DNA of 64,000 nucleotides from Kibdelosporangium philippinense (GTDB taxonomy: Bacteria; Actinomycetota; Actinomycetes; Mycobacteriales; Pseudonocardiaceae). Numbering within the stretch: the first letter of the stretch is position 1; each line of letters opens with the position of its first letter. The position numbers were made by a program, and so were the translations under genes. The stretch lies in NCBI RefSeq assembly GCF_021390435.2, contig NZ_JAJVCN010000001.1, positions 310,001-374,000 on the forward strand. Reading direction: 5' to 3'. Positions 35,981 to 44,292 of the stretch are shown one piece after another. A model generated the notes under the pieces. It was not told the origin of the DNA. It saw only the letters and a list, made by a program, of their open reading frames with translations, and did not search any database.

Positions 35981-36026
35981 CTCGTGAGTGGTTATGCGGG
36001 TTAGAACACGGCTAACCACTCACGAG
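35981..36026. repeat. 46-bp hairpin repeat, copy A (terminator-like)
   Basis: CTCGTGAGTGGTTA (35981-35994) and TAACCACTCACGAG (36013-36026) are perfect 14-bp inverted arms around an 18-nt loop. A second copy in the opposite orientation at 45517-45562 matches at 43 of 46 positions. Copy A lies between the convergent ends of the acyl-CoA dehydrogenase and potassium channel genes and overlaps the last 7 bases of the channel gene. It may serve as a two-way terminator. Confidence 0.75.
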
Positions 36027-36751
36027 GAGGTTTTCGCCAGCTCTTCCCTTAATCGCCGGACTTCTTCACGCAAGGTCACCAGCTCCACGTGCAGCTCGTC
36101 GGTTTCCTGGTGCACTGTCGCCTCGGCCTGCTGAATTCGCTCAAGCAGCCAGGACGCGATCATTCCGGTGATCACACCGAGCAACGCGATGCCGCCGACC
36201 ATCAGCGTCGCCGCGACGAGCCTGCCTTCCCACGTCGTCGGATAGACATCGCCATAACCAACCGTGGAGATCGTGGTCAGCGTCCACCACAGGGCTTTCG
36301 GGAACGAGTCGATTCCGGCATCCGGATTCGCCCGCTCGGCATCCAGGACCGCGATCGCCGACGCGAAACTCACCAGCACGGTCACAATGCCGACATAAAT
36401 CGCCACCCGGCCACGGAATGCCGTCGACGCCTTACGGTTGAGCACCCGCAACAGCGTGACCACGCGCAACGCGCGCAATTGCCGGACCATCGGCAGCGCC
36501 ACCGCGAGCAAATCGAACAGGTGCCGCCAGATGAAACGCAGTTTCCGCTCGGCAAGGATCAACCGGGTCACATAGTCGACAGCGAATACCGACCAGATCA
36601 CCCACAGCGTGATCTCCAGACCGAGATGCACGCCAGCGGGTGCACTGACATGCAGTACCTGCCAGGCATATGCCACAAGGAACGCCATGGCGAGCACACT
36701 CAGTGGCCATTCCGTTCGGCGTTCCCAATTGGACAGTCGCTGCTCGTTCAC
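36020..36751 (-). CDS. Voltage-gated-type potassium channel
   Basis: A 243-aa channel subunit. The pore helix and selectivity filter read ALWWTLTTISTVGYGDVYP near residues 155-173. Upstream are S1-S5-like membrane segments, with a reduced S4 carrying spaced arginines (RQLRALRVVTLLRVLNRK). S6 (VAATLMVGGIALLGVITGMIASWLL) leads into a C-terminal coiled coil of about 40 residues (HQETDELHVELVTLREEVRRLREEL), likely for tetramer assembly. No RCK domain is present. It has no evident link with the neighbouring operons. Confidence 0.9.
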   Translation of the reverse strand: MNEQRLSNWERRTEWPLSVLAMAFLVAYAWQVLHVSAPAGVHLGLEITLWVIWSVFAVDYVTRLILAERKLRFIWRHLFDLLAVALPMVRQLRALRVVTLLRVLNRKASTAFRGRVAIYVGIVTVLVSFASAIAVLDAERANPDAGIDSFPKALWWTLTTISTVGYGDVYPTTWEGRLVAATLMVGGIALLGVITGMIASWLLERIQQAEATVHQETDELHVELVTLREEVRRLREELAKTSS

Positions 36752-36820
36752 CGCGACACTCTAACCGCGATCAGGCGTCAAACGACCTGGCCAAGAGGGC
36801 ACAATCAAAGCACGTCCGGC

Positions 36821-37006
36821 TCAGCGTCCTGGTCGGCAGCGCACAATCAAACCGAGACCGAGCACGATCGCGGCCGGGCCGGTGACCAACGCGTAGACGT
36901 AGTCGACCTTGCCGTCCAGCGCGGTGAAGAAGATCGCGACCGTGTAGATGAAGCACAGCACGGCCGACAGCGTGAGTGCCTCTTTCAGCCGTGACCTGGT
37001 CTGCAT
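36821..37006 (-). CDS. Small two-TM membrane protein
   Basis: A 61-aa hypothetical protein with a basic N-terminus (MQTRSRLKEA) and two membrane segments (LSAVLCFIYTVAIFFTALDG and YVYALVTGPAAIVLGLGLIV). It is not recognised. It is divergent from the nitrile hydratase operon and shares its 67-bp promoter region, so it may respond to the same operator. Codon use and the start position look genuine. Confidence 0.5.
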   Translation of the reverse strand: MQTRSRLKEALTLSAVLCFIYTVAIFFTALDGKVDYVYALVTGPAAIVLGLGLIVRCRPGR

Positions 37007-37038
37007 GGTTTGAGAGTAACCCAGCGAACCGCAAACTC

Positions 37039-37067
37039 ATGTTAACTCTTGTTCCCAGAGTTAACAT
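37039..37067. promoter_or_regulatory. Perfect 11-bp inverted repeat, nitrile hydratase operator candidate
   Basis: ATGTTAACTCT and AGAGTTAACAT are separated by 7 nt. Each arm contains the hexamer GTTAAC. The site ends 6 bp before the ATG of the first nitrile hydratase gene, exactly where a ribosome site would lie; no other Shine-Dalgarno is visible. Binding would block transcription or initiation of both that operon and perhaps the divergent small gene. Confidence 0.6.
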
Positions 37068-37073
37068 CGGATC

Positions 37074-37367
37074 ATGAGCCGGATCAACGACGTCGGCGGT
37101 GTGCAGGGGTTCGGCAAGATCGAACTCGAGCAGGAGGAGCCGCCTTTTCACGCGGACTGGGAGGCGCACGTCTTCGCCCTCAACGGCGCGATGCTCCGGC
37201 ACGGGATCTATCAGCTCGACGAGTTCCGTGACGCGATCGAACGGCTGTCACCCAGTCAATACCTGGCCGCGTCGTACTACGAGCGGTGGTTTCTGGCGAT
37301 TCGCACACTCCTGATCGAAAAGGGCGTTTTCTCCGCGGAGGAGCTGGATGACGTTCACCACGGGTGA
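37074..37367 (+). CDS. Nitrile hydratase beta subunit, N-terminal-domain protein
   Basis: A 97-aa protein equal to the N-terminal half of a normal nitrile hydratase beta chain. It starts MSRINDVGGVQGFGKI, the family's opening motif, then PPFHADWEAHVFALNGAM and the helical segment YYERWFLAIRTLLIEKG. It stops where the full-length beta subunit would continue. The separate gene for the C-terminal half overlaps by 20 bp. The split matches three-subunit enzymes such as thiocyanate hydrolase and toyocamycin nitrile hydratase. Nitrile hydratase activator proteins share this domain, so an accessory role is a lesser possibility. Confidence 0.87.
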   Translation: MSRINDVGGVQGFGKIELEQEEPPFHADWEAHVFALNGAMLRHGIYQLDEFRDAIERLSPSQYLAASYYERWFLAIRTLLIEKGVFSAEELDDVHHG

Positions 37368-37611
37368 TCAGGTTCGGGCCAAAGCCGTCGACCCGCCGCA
37401 CCACACCAGGCTGCCGTCCTACATCCGCGGCGCGGTCGGCACGGTCGTCGGAACACAGGGCGCGCATCCGGTTCCTGACGACGTCGCACAGGGAATTTCC
37501 GCCCAAGAAGAGCCGGTTTACGCGGTCCGGTTCACCGCGACCGAACTGTTCGGCACAGGCGATCACACGGTGACCGTGAGCCTGTGGGAGAGGTACATGG
37601 AGCAGCTGTGA
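37348..37611 (+). CDS. Nitrile hydratase beta subunit, C-terminal-domain protein
   Basis: An 87-aa SH3-like beta-barrel corresponding to the C-terminal half of nitrile hydratase beta: FTTGDQVRAKAVDPPHHTRLPSYIRGAVGTVVGTQG, ending VSLWERYMEQL. The H-T-R-L-P motif and following Arg residues normally contact the oxidised cysteines of the alpha active site. A strong ribosome site (GGAGGAG) lies inside the preceding gene, so expression is efficient despite the overlap. It ends with a GTGA overlap into the alpha gene. Confidence 0.88.
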   Translation: MTFTTGDQVRAKAVDPPHHTRLPSYIRGAVGTVVGTQGAHPVPDDVAQGISAQEEPVYAVRFTATELFGTGDHTVTVSLWERYMEQL

Positions 37612-38198
37612 GTGGTGATCATTCCGACGCGCCGATCGCGGCCCGTGTCCGCCAGATGGAACGCCTGCTCGAAGAGCGCGGCTTGGTGATTCCGGGTGCG
37701 CTCGACGAAACATTGGCGGCCTTTCTCAACCGTTCGTCACCGGCGAATGGTGCCCGGATCGTGGCAAGGGCATGGGTGGATCCCGAATTCCGGGACCGGC
37801 TGCTCGCGGACGCCCCTGCGGCCATCAACGAGCTCGACTTGTCGATGAGCGGCGGATTGCACGTGCAGGACCTGCACGCGGTGGCGAATTCGGACCGTGA
37901 GCACAACGTTGTCGTGTGCACGCTGTGCTCTTGTTACCCGCTTGCCCTGCTGGGCCCTTCACCCACTTGGTACAAAAGCGAGAGCTACCGGTCGAGGGTG
38001 GTCCGAACCCCACGGGAAGTGTTGCGGGAATTCGGCTTGGACCTGCGCCCCGAAGTCGAAGTCACAGTATGGGACGCCAACGCGGAAACCCGGTACATCG
38101 TCATTCCCGTCCGTCCGGCTGGCACCGAGAACCTCACCGAGGAACAGTTGGCCGACCTGGTGACCCGCAACGGACTCATTGGCACGGCACCGGTTTAA
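37608..38198 (+). CDS. nthA: Nitrile hydratase alpha subunit, cobalt type
   Basis: A 196-aa catalytic subunit that hydrates nitriles to amides. The metal site is Cys104-Thr-Leu-Cys107-Ser-Cys109 in VVCTLCSCYP. Thr at the second position indicates a low-spin Co(III) centre; Fe enzymes carry Ser. The last two cysteines would be oxidised to sulfinic and sulfenic forms. Conserved flanks include NGARIVARAWVDPEFRDRLL and PSPTWYKSESYRSRVV. GTG 37608 overlaps the previous stop, with GGAG at proper spacing. The gene ends within the last codon of the convergent LAL regulator. No amidase gene is nearby, and its natural substrate is unknown. Confidence 0.93.
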   Translation: MSGDHSDAPIAARVRQMERLLEERGLVIPGALDETLAAFLNRSSPANGARIVARAWVDPEFRDRLLADAPAAINELDLSMSGGLHVQDLHAVANSDREHNVVVCTLCSCYPLALLGPSPTWYKSESYRSRVVRTPREVLREFGLDLRPEVEVTVWDANAETRYIVIPVRPAGTENLTEEQLADLVTRNGLIGTAPV

Positions 38199-40897
38199 AG
38201 CTCATCCTCATGCTGCAGCGCCCATTGCGCGAGCCGTAGCCGTGAAGGGATGTCCAGCTTGCGGTAGCTGTTGCGCAGATGGGTCTCGACCGTGCGGGCG
38301 CTGAGAAACAGTCGTGTTGCAATGTCTGCATTGGACAGTCCAGTGCCGACAAGGCGGACGATCTCGGCTTCCCGTGCGGTGAGCACGCTTTCGCTCCGCT
38401 CGACCCGATGCGTGCGGGCCAACTTGCGTGCCCGCTCGAACCACGGCTGGACGTGTTGGAGCCGTTCCAGGCACTGGAGGATGGTGTCGCGGTCGGGATC
38501 GAGCTCTGCCGCTTCCAACAAGGTCTGTGCGGCAAGCAAGGGCGCACCCATTTCCTCGAATTGGCGTGCGGCGGCACGGAGAAGTTCCGCGTCACCCTGC
38601 ATCAAGCCGTCGTGCCGGTCGGACAGCGCCACGAGCATCGGCGCGTTCGCCTTGGTGGAGTACAGGACCTGCTGAACCCCGGCGGCTGACGCGGCGTCCT
38701 TGGCGGCGATCGAGGCTTGGCTCGCGCTGAGCAACCGAAGACAACAGATGGTCGGGTCGCTGAACGGGAAAGCTTCCGCAACGAACTTGGGCGCCTGCGA
38801 TGGATGGCCGGAGTAGCACGCGATCGCGGCTTCAGCGGTGGCCCAGCCCATGTCCAGCGCGTTGTCACTGACGGCTGGACGGCTCCTGGCGAGCCGCATG
38901 CTCTGGTTGGCCTCGTCCAGCCTGCCGAGCTCGGCGAGCAGACAGGCCCGGAACACGTAGAAACGCGCGGTCAGCCGGTACAACCCGGTCTGTGTGCTGC
39001 CGTCGATGTCCTCTTCGACCGCGGCCAGGGTGCTGGCGAGATCGCCGCCGAAGTACTGCACGGTCCGCTGCAGCATCCGGATCGAGTAGACCGCGGATGG
39101 CAGCATGAAGGCCGCGCTCGCCACCCTCGCGATGTCCGCCTGCCGGGTGGCTGCTGGGAGATCGCCGAGCAACAGTGACACGCCCGGGTGGATCCGGCGT
39201 GGCACGAAGGACAACGACGGGAACTTGCTCATGCTGTCCGCGCCTACCTCTTCGGCAGTACGCAAATGCCAGTCCGCGGCCACGAAGTCGCGGTCGAGCA
39301 TGGCGGGGAAAGACTTGGCGATGTGGAACATCGCTTGCGACGCGGGGTCCGGCCGGCCCTCGAACGCGGTCACCAGCTGCTGATAGGCAACGCGGGCGCT
39401 GTCGATCGGCAGGTGCCGGGCGACCATCGCGATCCGCATGCTGGCGTACTCGATGTCATCCTCGCCGCGTAGCCGTGAGATCGCGTCGACGTGGCTGTGC
39501 GCGGCGGCGCCGTTCCCGCGTTCGGACTCCAGCATCGCCAGCTGCACGAGCAGCTGGATCTGCCTGGCCTCCTCGACGTTGTTCCGCGCGATCTGCAGAC
39601 GTTCGTGCCAGACCTCGGCGGCCTCGGCCAGCCGCCCGGTTCCCTGATACGCCAGACCAAGGCAATCCAGCAGCTCCGGCACGATTTCCGGCCGTGCGTC
39701 CCTGGCCAGAGCCAGTGCCCGGTCGAGGTACTCGACGGCCTCCTGCGTCGCGACCACGTCCAACGCGCGTTTGCCCGCGGCGGTGAAGATGTCGATGGCT
39801 CGTTGGGTGTCGACGAGTTCGCCCGCGCCTCGGTAGTGCGGCGCCGCCGCGAGGATGGTCTCGGATGTGCCGGTGTCGATCGCCGCCGCGAGCTTGGCGT
39901 GGAGTTTCCGGCGTTCGCTTTCGGTGAGTTCAGCGTAGGCGACTTCGGCGTAGAGCGGGTGGGTGACGCGGTAGGTGAGTTGGCGTCCGGTCACGTGCTC
40001 TTCGATATGGCCTTGCCGCAACAGGTTACGCAGCGCCGGATCGCCTGGCGGCAACGCGAGAACCTCTGCTGTGGCTGCCGTTCCGGCGACCGCGATGAGG
40101 TCGAGGATGGCGCGCTCGGGTTCGTCCAGCGCGTGCAGGCGGCTGAGCACGACGTCCCGGACGATCGCGGGCAGCGGTCCTTGGCCTTGTAGCGAAGCCA
40201 GTGCCGTGACGAACAAGGGGACGCCCCTCGTACGCGAGGACATCTCCTGCAGCAGGTCCTGTTTCGGCGGCTCACCGAGCAGATCCGCCAGCAGGCTGGC
40301 CAGATCCGTGTCGTTGAGTGGCTGCAATGCCAGTTCTGTGCCGTTTCGGCGGACCAGCGTGGCCAAATCGGTCAATCTTCGGCCCGCGGTCGGCGTCCGG
40401 CATGTCCCGATCACCACCAGCTGGCTGGTGGCGGTGCCGCGGCCGAGGTAGTGGATGAGTTCGATGGTGCCGTCGTCGGCCCAGTGCAGGTCGTCGATGA
40501 TCAGCAGCAGGGGAGCACTCATTTTCAGGAGCCGCAGCACTGCTTCGAACATGTGAGTCCGGTTGAGTGCCGGATCGCCGCCGGGCGCGGGCTGCGGTAG
40601 CCGTGGGTCGGTGATCAACCTGCCGAGGTCGGGCAGCATTTCGGGGCTAGCAAGCGTGTCCAGGTGCGACCGGAGCGCGGAGACGATCGGGGCGTACGCG
40701 AGACCGGCTTGCAGCGGATCTGCTTGGCCGGTCAGGACTGTGAAACCACGATCCCGCGCGACGCCGGCCGCGTACTCGGCGAGCCGGGTTTTGCCGATGC
40801 CCGGTTCGCCGGACAGCAGCACGAGCGTCCCCTGTCCGCGCTCGGCTGTCGCCAGCATTTCGGCGATCGCGGCCTGTTCCCGGTCGCGCCCGATCAC
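38195..40897 (-). CDS. LAL-family LuxR regulator (second of tandem pair)
   Basis: A 900-aa ATP-dependent activator. N-terminal P-loop ATPase: Walker A SGEPGIGKTRLAEY near residue 30, Walker B LLLIIDDLHWADDGT near 130. A middle helical TPR-like region follows, then a C-terminal LuxR helix-turn-helix (LTAREAEIVRLVGTGLSNADIATRLFLSARTVETHLRNSYRKLD). It is closely similar from end to end to the gene at 40894. GTG 40897 overlaps the stop of that gene (GTGA), so the pair is translationally coupled; the frame stays open to 40924. It converges on the nitrile hydratase operon with a 4-bp overlap. Confidence 0.92.
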   Translation of the reverse strand: MIGRDREQAAIAEMLATAERGQGTLVLLSGEPGIGKTRLAEYAAGVARDRGFTVLTGQADPLQAGLAYAPIVSALRSHLDTLASPEMLPDLGRLITDPRLPQPAPGGDPALNRTHMFEAVLRLLKMSAPLLLIIDDLHWADDGTIELIHYLGRGTATSQLVVIGTCRTPTAGRRLTDLATLVRRNGTELALQPLNDTDLASLLADLLGEPPKQDLLQEMSSRTRGVPLFVTALASLQGQGPLPAIVRDVVLSRLHALDEPERAILDLIAVAGTAATAEVLALPPGDPALRNLLRQGHIEEHVTGRQLTYRVTHPLYAEVAYAELTESERRKLHAKLAAAIDTGTSETILAAAPHYRGAGELVDTQRAIDIFTAAGKRALDVVATQEAVEYLDRALALARDARPEIVPELLDCLGLAYQGTGRLAEAAEVWHERLQIARNNVEEARQIQLLVQLAMLESERGNGAAAHSHVDAISRLRGEDDIEYASMRIAMVARHLPIDSARVAYQQLVTAFEGRPDPASQAMFHIAKSFPAMLDRDFVAADWHLRTAEEVGADSMSKFPSLSFVPRRIHPGVSLLLGDLPAATRQADIARVASAAFMLPSAVYSIRMLQRTVQYFGGDLASTLAAVEEDIDGSTQTGLYRLTARFYVFRACLLAELGRLDEANQSMRLARSRPAVSDNALDMGWATAEAAIACYSGHPSQAPKFVAEAFPFSDPTICCLRLLSASQASIAAKDAASAAGVQQVLYSTKANAPMLVALSDRHDGLMQGDAELLRAAARQFEEMGAPLLAAQTLLEAAELDPDRDTILQCLERLQHVQPWFERARKLARTHRVERSESVLTAREAEIVRLVGTGLSNADIATRLFLSARTVETHLRNSYRKLDIPSRLRLAQWALQHEDEL

Positions 40898-43620
40898 AGC
40901 TCGTCCTCGTGCTGGAGGACCCATTGCGCCAGGCGCACTCGCGACGTGATGTCGAGCTTGCGATAGCTGTTGCGCAGATGAGTTTCCACGGTCCGTGTGC
41001 TGAGAAACAGCCGAGTGGCAATGTCCGCATTGGACAGTCCATGGCCGACGAAGCGAACGATCTCGGCTTCCCTTTTCGACAACACTCCATCGGTTTTACC
41101 AGCTGGCTGGGTGATGCCGTTGGCACGAGCAAGGCGGCGTGCGCGGTCGATCCACGGCGTCACGCCCGATCGTTGGAACTGGTCAAGGCTTGCCTTGATC
41201 GCCTCGCGGTCCGGCACGATCTCCGCAGCTTCCAGCGAAGTCTGGGCGGCGAGCAGCGGCGCGCCCATCTCCTCGAACCGGCGTGCCGCCTGGACAAGGA
41301 TTTCGTTGTCGGACGTCAGCAAACCGGTGAATCGGTCAGCAAGGACATCGAGCAGCGGGGCCGTCCGGCCGCTCGTCCGCAGCGAGTCCGTGATCGTCTG
41401 CGCGGTGGTGACATCCTTCGCGGCGATGGCTGTCTGGCCCGCGACCAGGTTGCGCAACGTGCTGATCAACGGTTCCCGGATCGCGTAGCCCTCGGTGCTC
41501 ATGTCCGGAGCGTGCTCGGGATGGCCGGATACCAAGGCAATCGCGGCTTTTGCCGTCTGCAGCCCGTGCTCCAGCGCGTTCTCGTGCGTCTTACGCCATT
41601 GCGCGGCCTGCTTGACGCACTGCGTGGCCTCGTCGGTCCGGCCCATCTCGGCCAGCAGGTGCGCTTTGTGCGCGAGCATCCTGGCGTGCAGCCGGTTCAG
41701 GCCGAGCTCGGCAACGTTCGCGAGGTCGTCGTCCAACGCGGCCAAAGCGCCAGGAAGGTCGCCGGTGAAATACAGCAAGGTGGTGCGGGCCAGCCGTAGC
41801 GAGTAGGTCGCAGACGGGAGCACGAAAGCCGCGCTGGTCCTGGTGCCGAACGTGGCCAGTTCCACGGCCTTCGGGATCTGGCCGATCAGCACACAGATCC
41901 CGATGTGCACGCGCAACGGGTTGAACGGAACGATCATGCCGACGTCGTCGGCCGACTGCCTGCCGTGCCGTTCGGCGATCAGCAGATCGCGGTGTGCCGC
42001 GCTGAAATCACCCTGGTACGCCGCCCGGAAACCGGTTACGCAGTACCTCAGGGCTTGTGCTTGCGGCCTCGGATCGTCCTTGACCGTTGCCTCGGTTTCG
42101 TCGAGCAGGCGGCCGATGTCCGCGGGATTCCAGTGCCTTGCCGCGATCGTCACGCGCAACGCGGCCGACTGGACATCGTCGGTCAACCCCATTCGTGCGG
42201 TCACGTGCTTGTCCGCGCTTTGCGGGTTGCCGCGCTCGGACTCCAGGACGGCCAATTGCACGCGAAGCGCTGCCTGACGGTCCATGTCACCGTCGGCCTC
42301 GGCGATCGCCAGCCGTTTCAGCCAGATGTCCGTGGCCGCGTCGAGATCACCGATGCCCTGGTACGCAAGACCGAGGTTGTCCAGCAGTCCCGGCACCTTG
42401 TCGGTTGCGCTGGCCAGGTGCAGGGCGCGGGAGAAGTACTCGACTGCTTCGGGCGCGGCGACCACGTCCAGTGCGCGTTTGCCCGCGGCGGTGAAGATGT
42501 CGATGGCTTGTTCGGTGTCGACGAGTTCGCCCGCGCCTCGATAGTGCGGTGCGGCTGCGAGGACGTCGTCGGATCCGATTGCCGCGGCCAGTTTGGCGTG
42601 GAGTTTCCGGCGTTCGCTTTCGGTGAGTTCGGCGTAGGCGACTTCGGCGTAGAGCGGGTGGGTGACGCGGTAGGTGAGCTGACGGCCCGTTATGTGCTCT
42701 TCGATATGGCCCTGTCTCAGCAAATTGTGCAGAGCAGGGTCGGTCGGGCTGATACCGAGGACTTCTGCCGTTGCCGCGGTCGCGGCGACCGCGATGAGGT
42801 CGAGGATGGCGCGCTCGGGTTCGTCGAGTGCGTGCAGGCGGCTGAGCACGACGTCTCGCACGATCGCCGGAAGCGGGCCGCCGTCCGGGAGCACGGGCGC
42901 GAGGGCACGGACGAACAACGGCACGCCTTTGGTGCGTGCGGACATTTCCTGGAGCAGATGCTCGTGCGGCCGACTGCCCAGCAGGTCATGCAGGAGGTCC
43001 GCGAGGTCGGAGTCGTTGAGCGGCTGGAGAACCAGCTCTGTCCCGTTGCGACGGACGAGCGTCGCCAAGTCTGTCAGGCGTTGCCCGGATTGCGGCGTCC
43101 GGCAGGTGCCGAGCACGACGAACTGGCCGTTGCTGGTCCCGCGACCCAGGTAATGGACGAGTTCGATGGTGCCGTCGTCGGCCCAGTGCAGGTCGTCGAT
43201 GATCAGCAGCAGAGGAGCACTCAGGTGCAGGAGCCTGAGTACCGCTTCGAACATGTGGGTTCGGTTGAGCGCGGGATCACCGCCAGGCGCGGGTTGGGGA
43301 AGTCGCGGGTCGGTGATCAGGCGACCGAGATCGGGCAGGCCGCGCAGCATTTCGGTGCTTTCAAGCGAGTCCAGGTGGTTGCGCAGTGCCGAGACGATCG
43401 GGGCGTACGCGAGACCGGTCTGCAACGGGTCAGCCTGGCCGGTGAGCACAGCGAAGCCAAGATCACGGGCCGTGTCGGCCGCGTGGTCGGCCAGCCGGGT
43501 CTTGCCGATGCCCGCTTCGCCGGAAATCAGCACGAGCTGGCCGTTGCCCTGCTCGGCCTCGGCCAAAATCCCCGCCAATGTGGCTGTTTCCCGGTCCCGG
43601 CCGGTCAGCCGTGGCTTCAT
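40894..43620 (-). CDS. LAL-family LuxR regulator (first of tandem pair)
   Basis: A 908-aa paralogue of the downstream gene: Walker A SGEAGIGKTRLADH near residue 32, Walker B LLLIIDDLHWADDGT near 135, a TPR-like region and a C-terminal LuxR domain (LSKREAEIVRFVGHGLSNADIATRLFLSTRTVETHLRNSYRKLD). The long near-identical stretches in both proteins indicate a tandem duplication. ATG 43620 has AGGGG directly adjacent, so a slightly later start cannot be excluded. It is divergent from the superoxide-dismutase-like gene. Confidence 0.92.
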   Translation of the reverse strand: MKPRLTGRDRETATLAGILAEAEQGNGQLVLISGEAGIGKTRLADHAADTARDLGFAVLTGQADPLQTGLAYAPIVSALRNHLDSLESTEMLRGLPDLGRLITDPRLPQPAPGGDPALNRTHMFEAVLRLLHLSAPLLLIIDDLHWADDGTIELVHYLGRGTSNGQFVVLGTCRTPQSGQRLTDLATLVRRNGTELVLQPLNDSDLADLLHDLLGSRPHEHLLQEMSARTKGVPLFVRALAPVLPDGGPLPAIVRDVVLSRLHALDEPERAILDLIAVAATAATAEVLGISPTDPALHNLLRQGHIEEHITGRQLTYRVTHPLYAEVAYAELTESERRKLHAKLAAAIGSDDVLAAAPHYRGAGELVDTEQAIDIFTAAGKRALDVVAAPEAVEYFSRALHLASATDKVPGLLDNLGLAYQGIGDLDAATDIWLKRLAIAEADGDMDRQAALRVQLAVLESERGNPQSADKHVTARMGLTDDVQSAALRVTIAARHWNPADIGRLLDETEATVKDDPRPQAQALRYCVTGFRAAYQGDFSAAHRDLLIAERHGRQSADDVGMIVPFNPLRVHIGICVLIGQIPKAVELATFGTRTSAAFVLPSATYSLRLARTTLLYFTGDLPGALAALDDDLANVAELGLNRLHARMLAHKAHLLAEMGRTDEATQCVKQAAQWRKTHENALEHGLQTAKAAIALVSGHPEHAPDMSTEGYAIREPLISTLRNLVAGQTAIAAKDVTTAQTITDSLRTSGRTAPLLDVLADRFTGLLTSDNEILVQAARRFEEMGAPLLAAQTSLEAAEIVPDREAIKASLDQFQRSGVTPWIDRARRLARANGITQPAGKTDGVLSKREAEIVRFVGHGLSNADIATRLFLSTRTVETHLRNSYRKLDITSRVRLAQWVLQHEDEL

Positions 43621-43656
43621 CCCCTGCGCACCCCCTCACCCGGATGGTAGAGAACT

Positions 43657-43678
43657 CCCGCGGCCGATCGGCGGCGGG
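43657..43678. promoter_or_regulatory. 22-bp GC-rich palindrome
   Basis: A segment from CCCGCGGCCG to CGGCGGCGGG centred on GATC is palindromic at all but one position per arm. It lies between the divergent LAL regulator (start 43620) and the sodC-like gene (start 43732). It is an operator candidate only, as GC-rich palindromes arise easily in this genome. Confidence 0.3.
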
Positions 43679-43731
43679 CCAGCAGGTAGTGCACTATCCA
43701 CAGTGGTGGGTGGAACTGACTAGGAGTGACT

Positions 43732-44292
43732 ATGCGTTACCTGGCGTTGGCCGCGATCGTCCCGGCGGTGGTGCTGCTCGGTGGCAGCGGCTCGGCGGCT
43801 GAGATCCCGTCCATGCGGGTGACCACGGCATCCTCGAAGATCTACGCCTACAAACCCAACGCGGGCGGCGTCACCTACAACCCGAAGCTCGCCCCGGCGG
43901 GCGCGACCTTGTCCGTGCTGAGCGTCTCCACGCCGCAGGGGTCGACGGTGCTGCTGTCGGTGCAGAGCTTGCTGCCCAAGCGTCAGTACGGCGCGCACGT
44001 GCACGTCAAGCCATGTGGCCCGGCGCCCGCGGACTCCGGACCGCACTTCCAGAACAAGAAGGACCCGGTACAGCCGTCGGTCGACCCGGCGTACGCCAAT
44101 CCCCGCAACGAGGTCTGGCTGGACTTCACCACTGACCGGTTCGGCAACGCTGTCGCGGTCGCGCGCGTGAAGTGGGGCTTCGGCGATCGGGACGCGTCGT
44201 CGATCGTGATCCACGAGACCCACACGCACACCGACCCTGGCCACGCGGGCACGGCAGGAGCCCGGCTTGCCTGCCTCAGTGTTGATTTCTAG
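43732..44292 (+). CDS. Secreted Cu-only superoxide dismutase-like protein
   Basis: A 186-aa exported protein: signal peptide MRYLALAAIVPAVVLLGGSGSAAE at residues 1-24, then a Cu/Zn-SOD-like beta barrel. Copper ligands are visible as the His pair in GAHVHVKPCG, the bridging-position His in SGPHFQN and the His in IVIHETHTH. The disulfide cysteines (VKPCG and RLACLSV) are kept. The segment that should carry the zinc His, His and Asp (DPVQPSVDPAYANPRNEVWLDF) has no histidine, as in Cu-only SODs. AGGAG precedes ATG 43732. The end overlaps the convergent MerR gene by 4 bp. Confidence 0.75.
   Translation: MRYLALAAIVPAVVLLGGSGSAAEIPSMRVTTASSKIYAYKPNAGGVTYNPKLAPAGATLSVLSVSTPQGSTVLLSVQSLLPKRQYGAHVHVKPCGPAPADSGPHFQNKKDPVQPSVDPAYANPRNEVWLDFTTDRFGNAVAVARVKWGFGDRDASSIVIHETHTHTDPGHAGTAGARLACLSVDF

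Noticed and set aside
37074..37611. Frameshift splitting a normal nitrile hydratase beta gene
   Set aside because: The second gene has its own strong GGAGGAG ribosome site and ATG, and each half ends at a domain boundary. This matches known three-subunit enzymes.
41905..43650. 581-aa plus-strand open frame
   Set aside because: It is antisense to the LAL regulator at 40894-43620; composition is that of a shadow frame.
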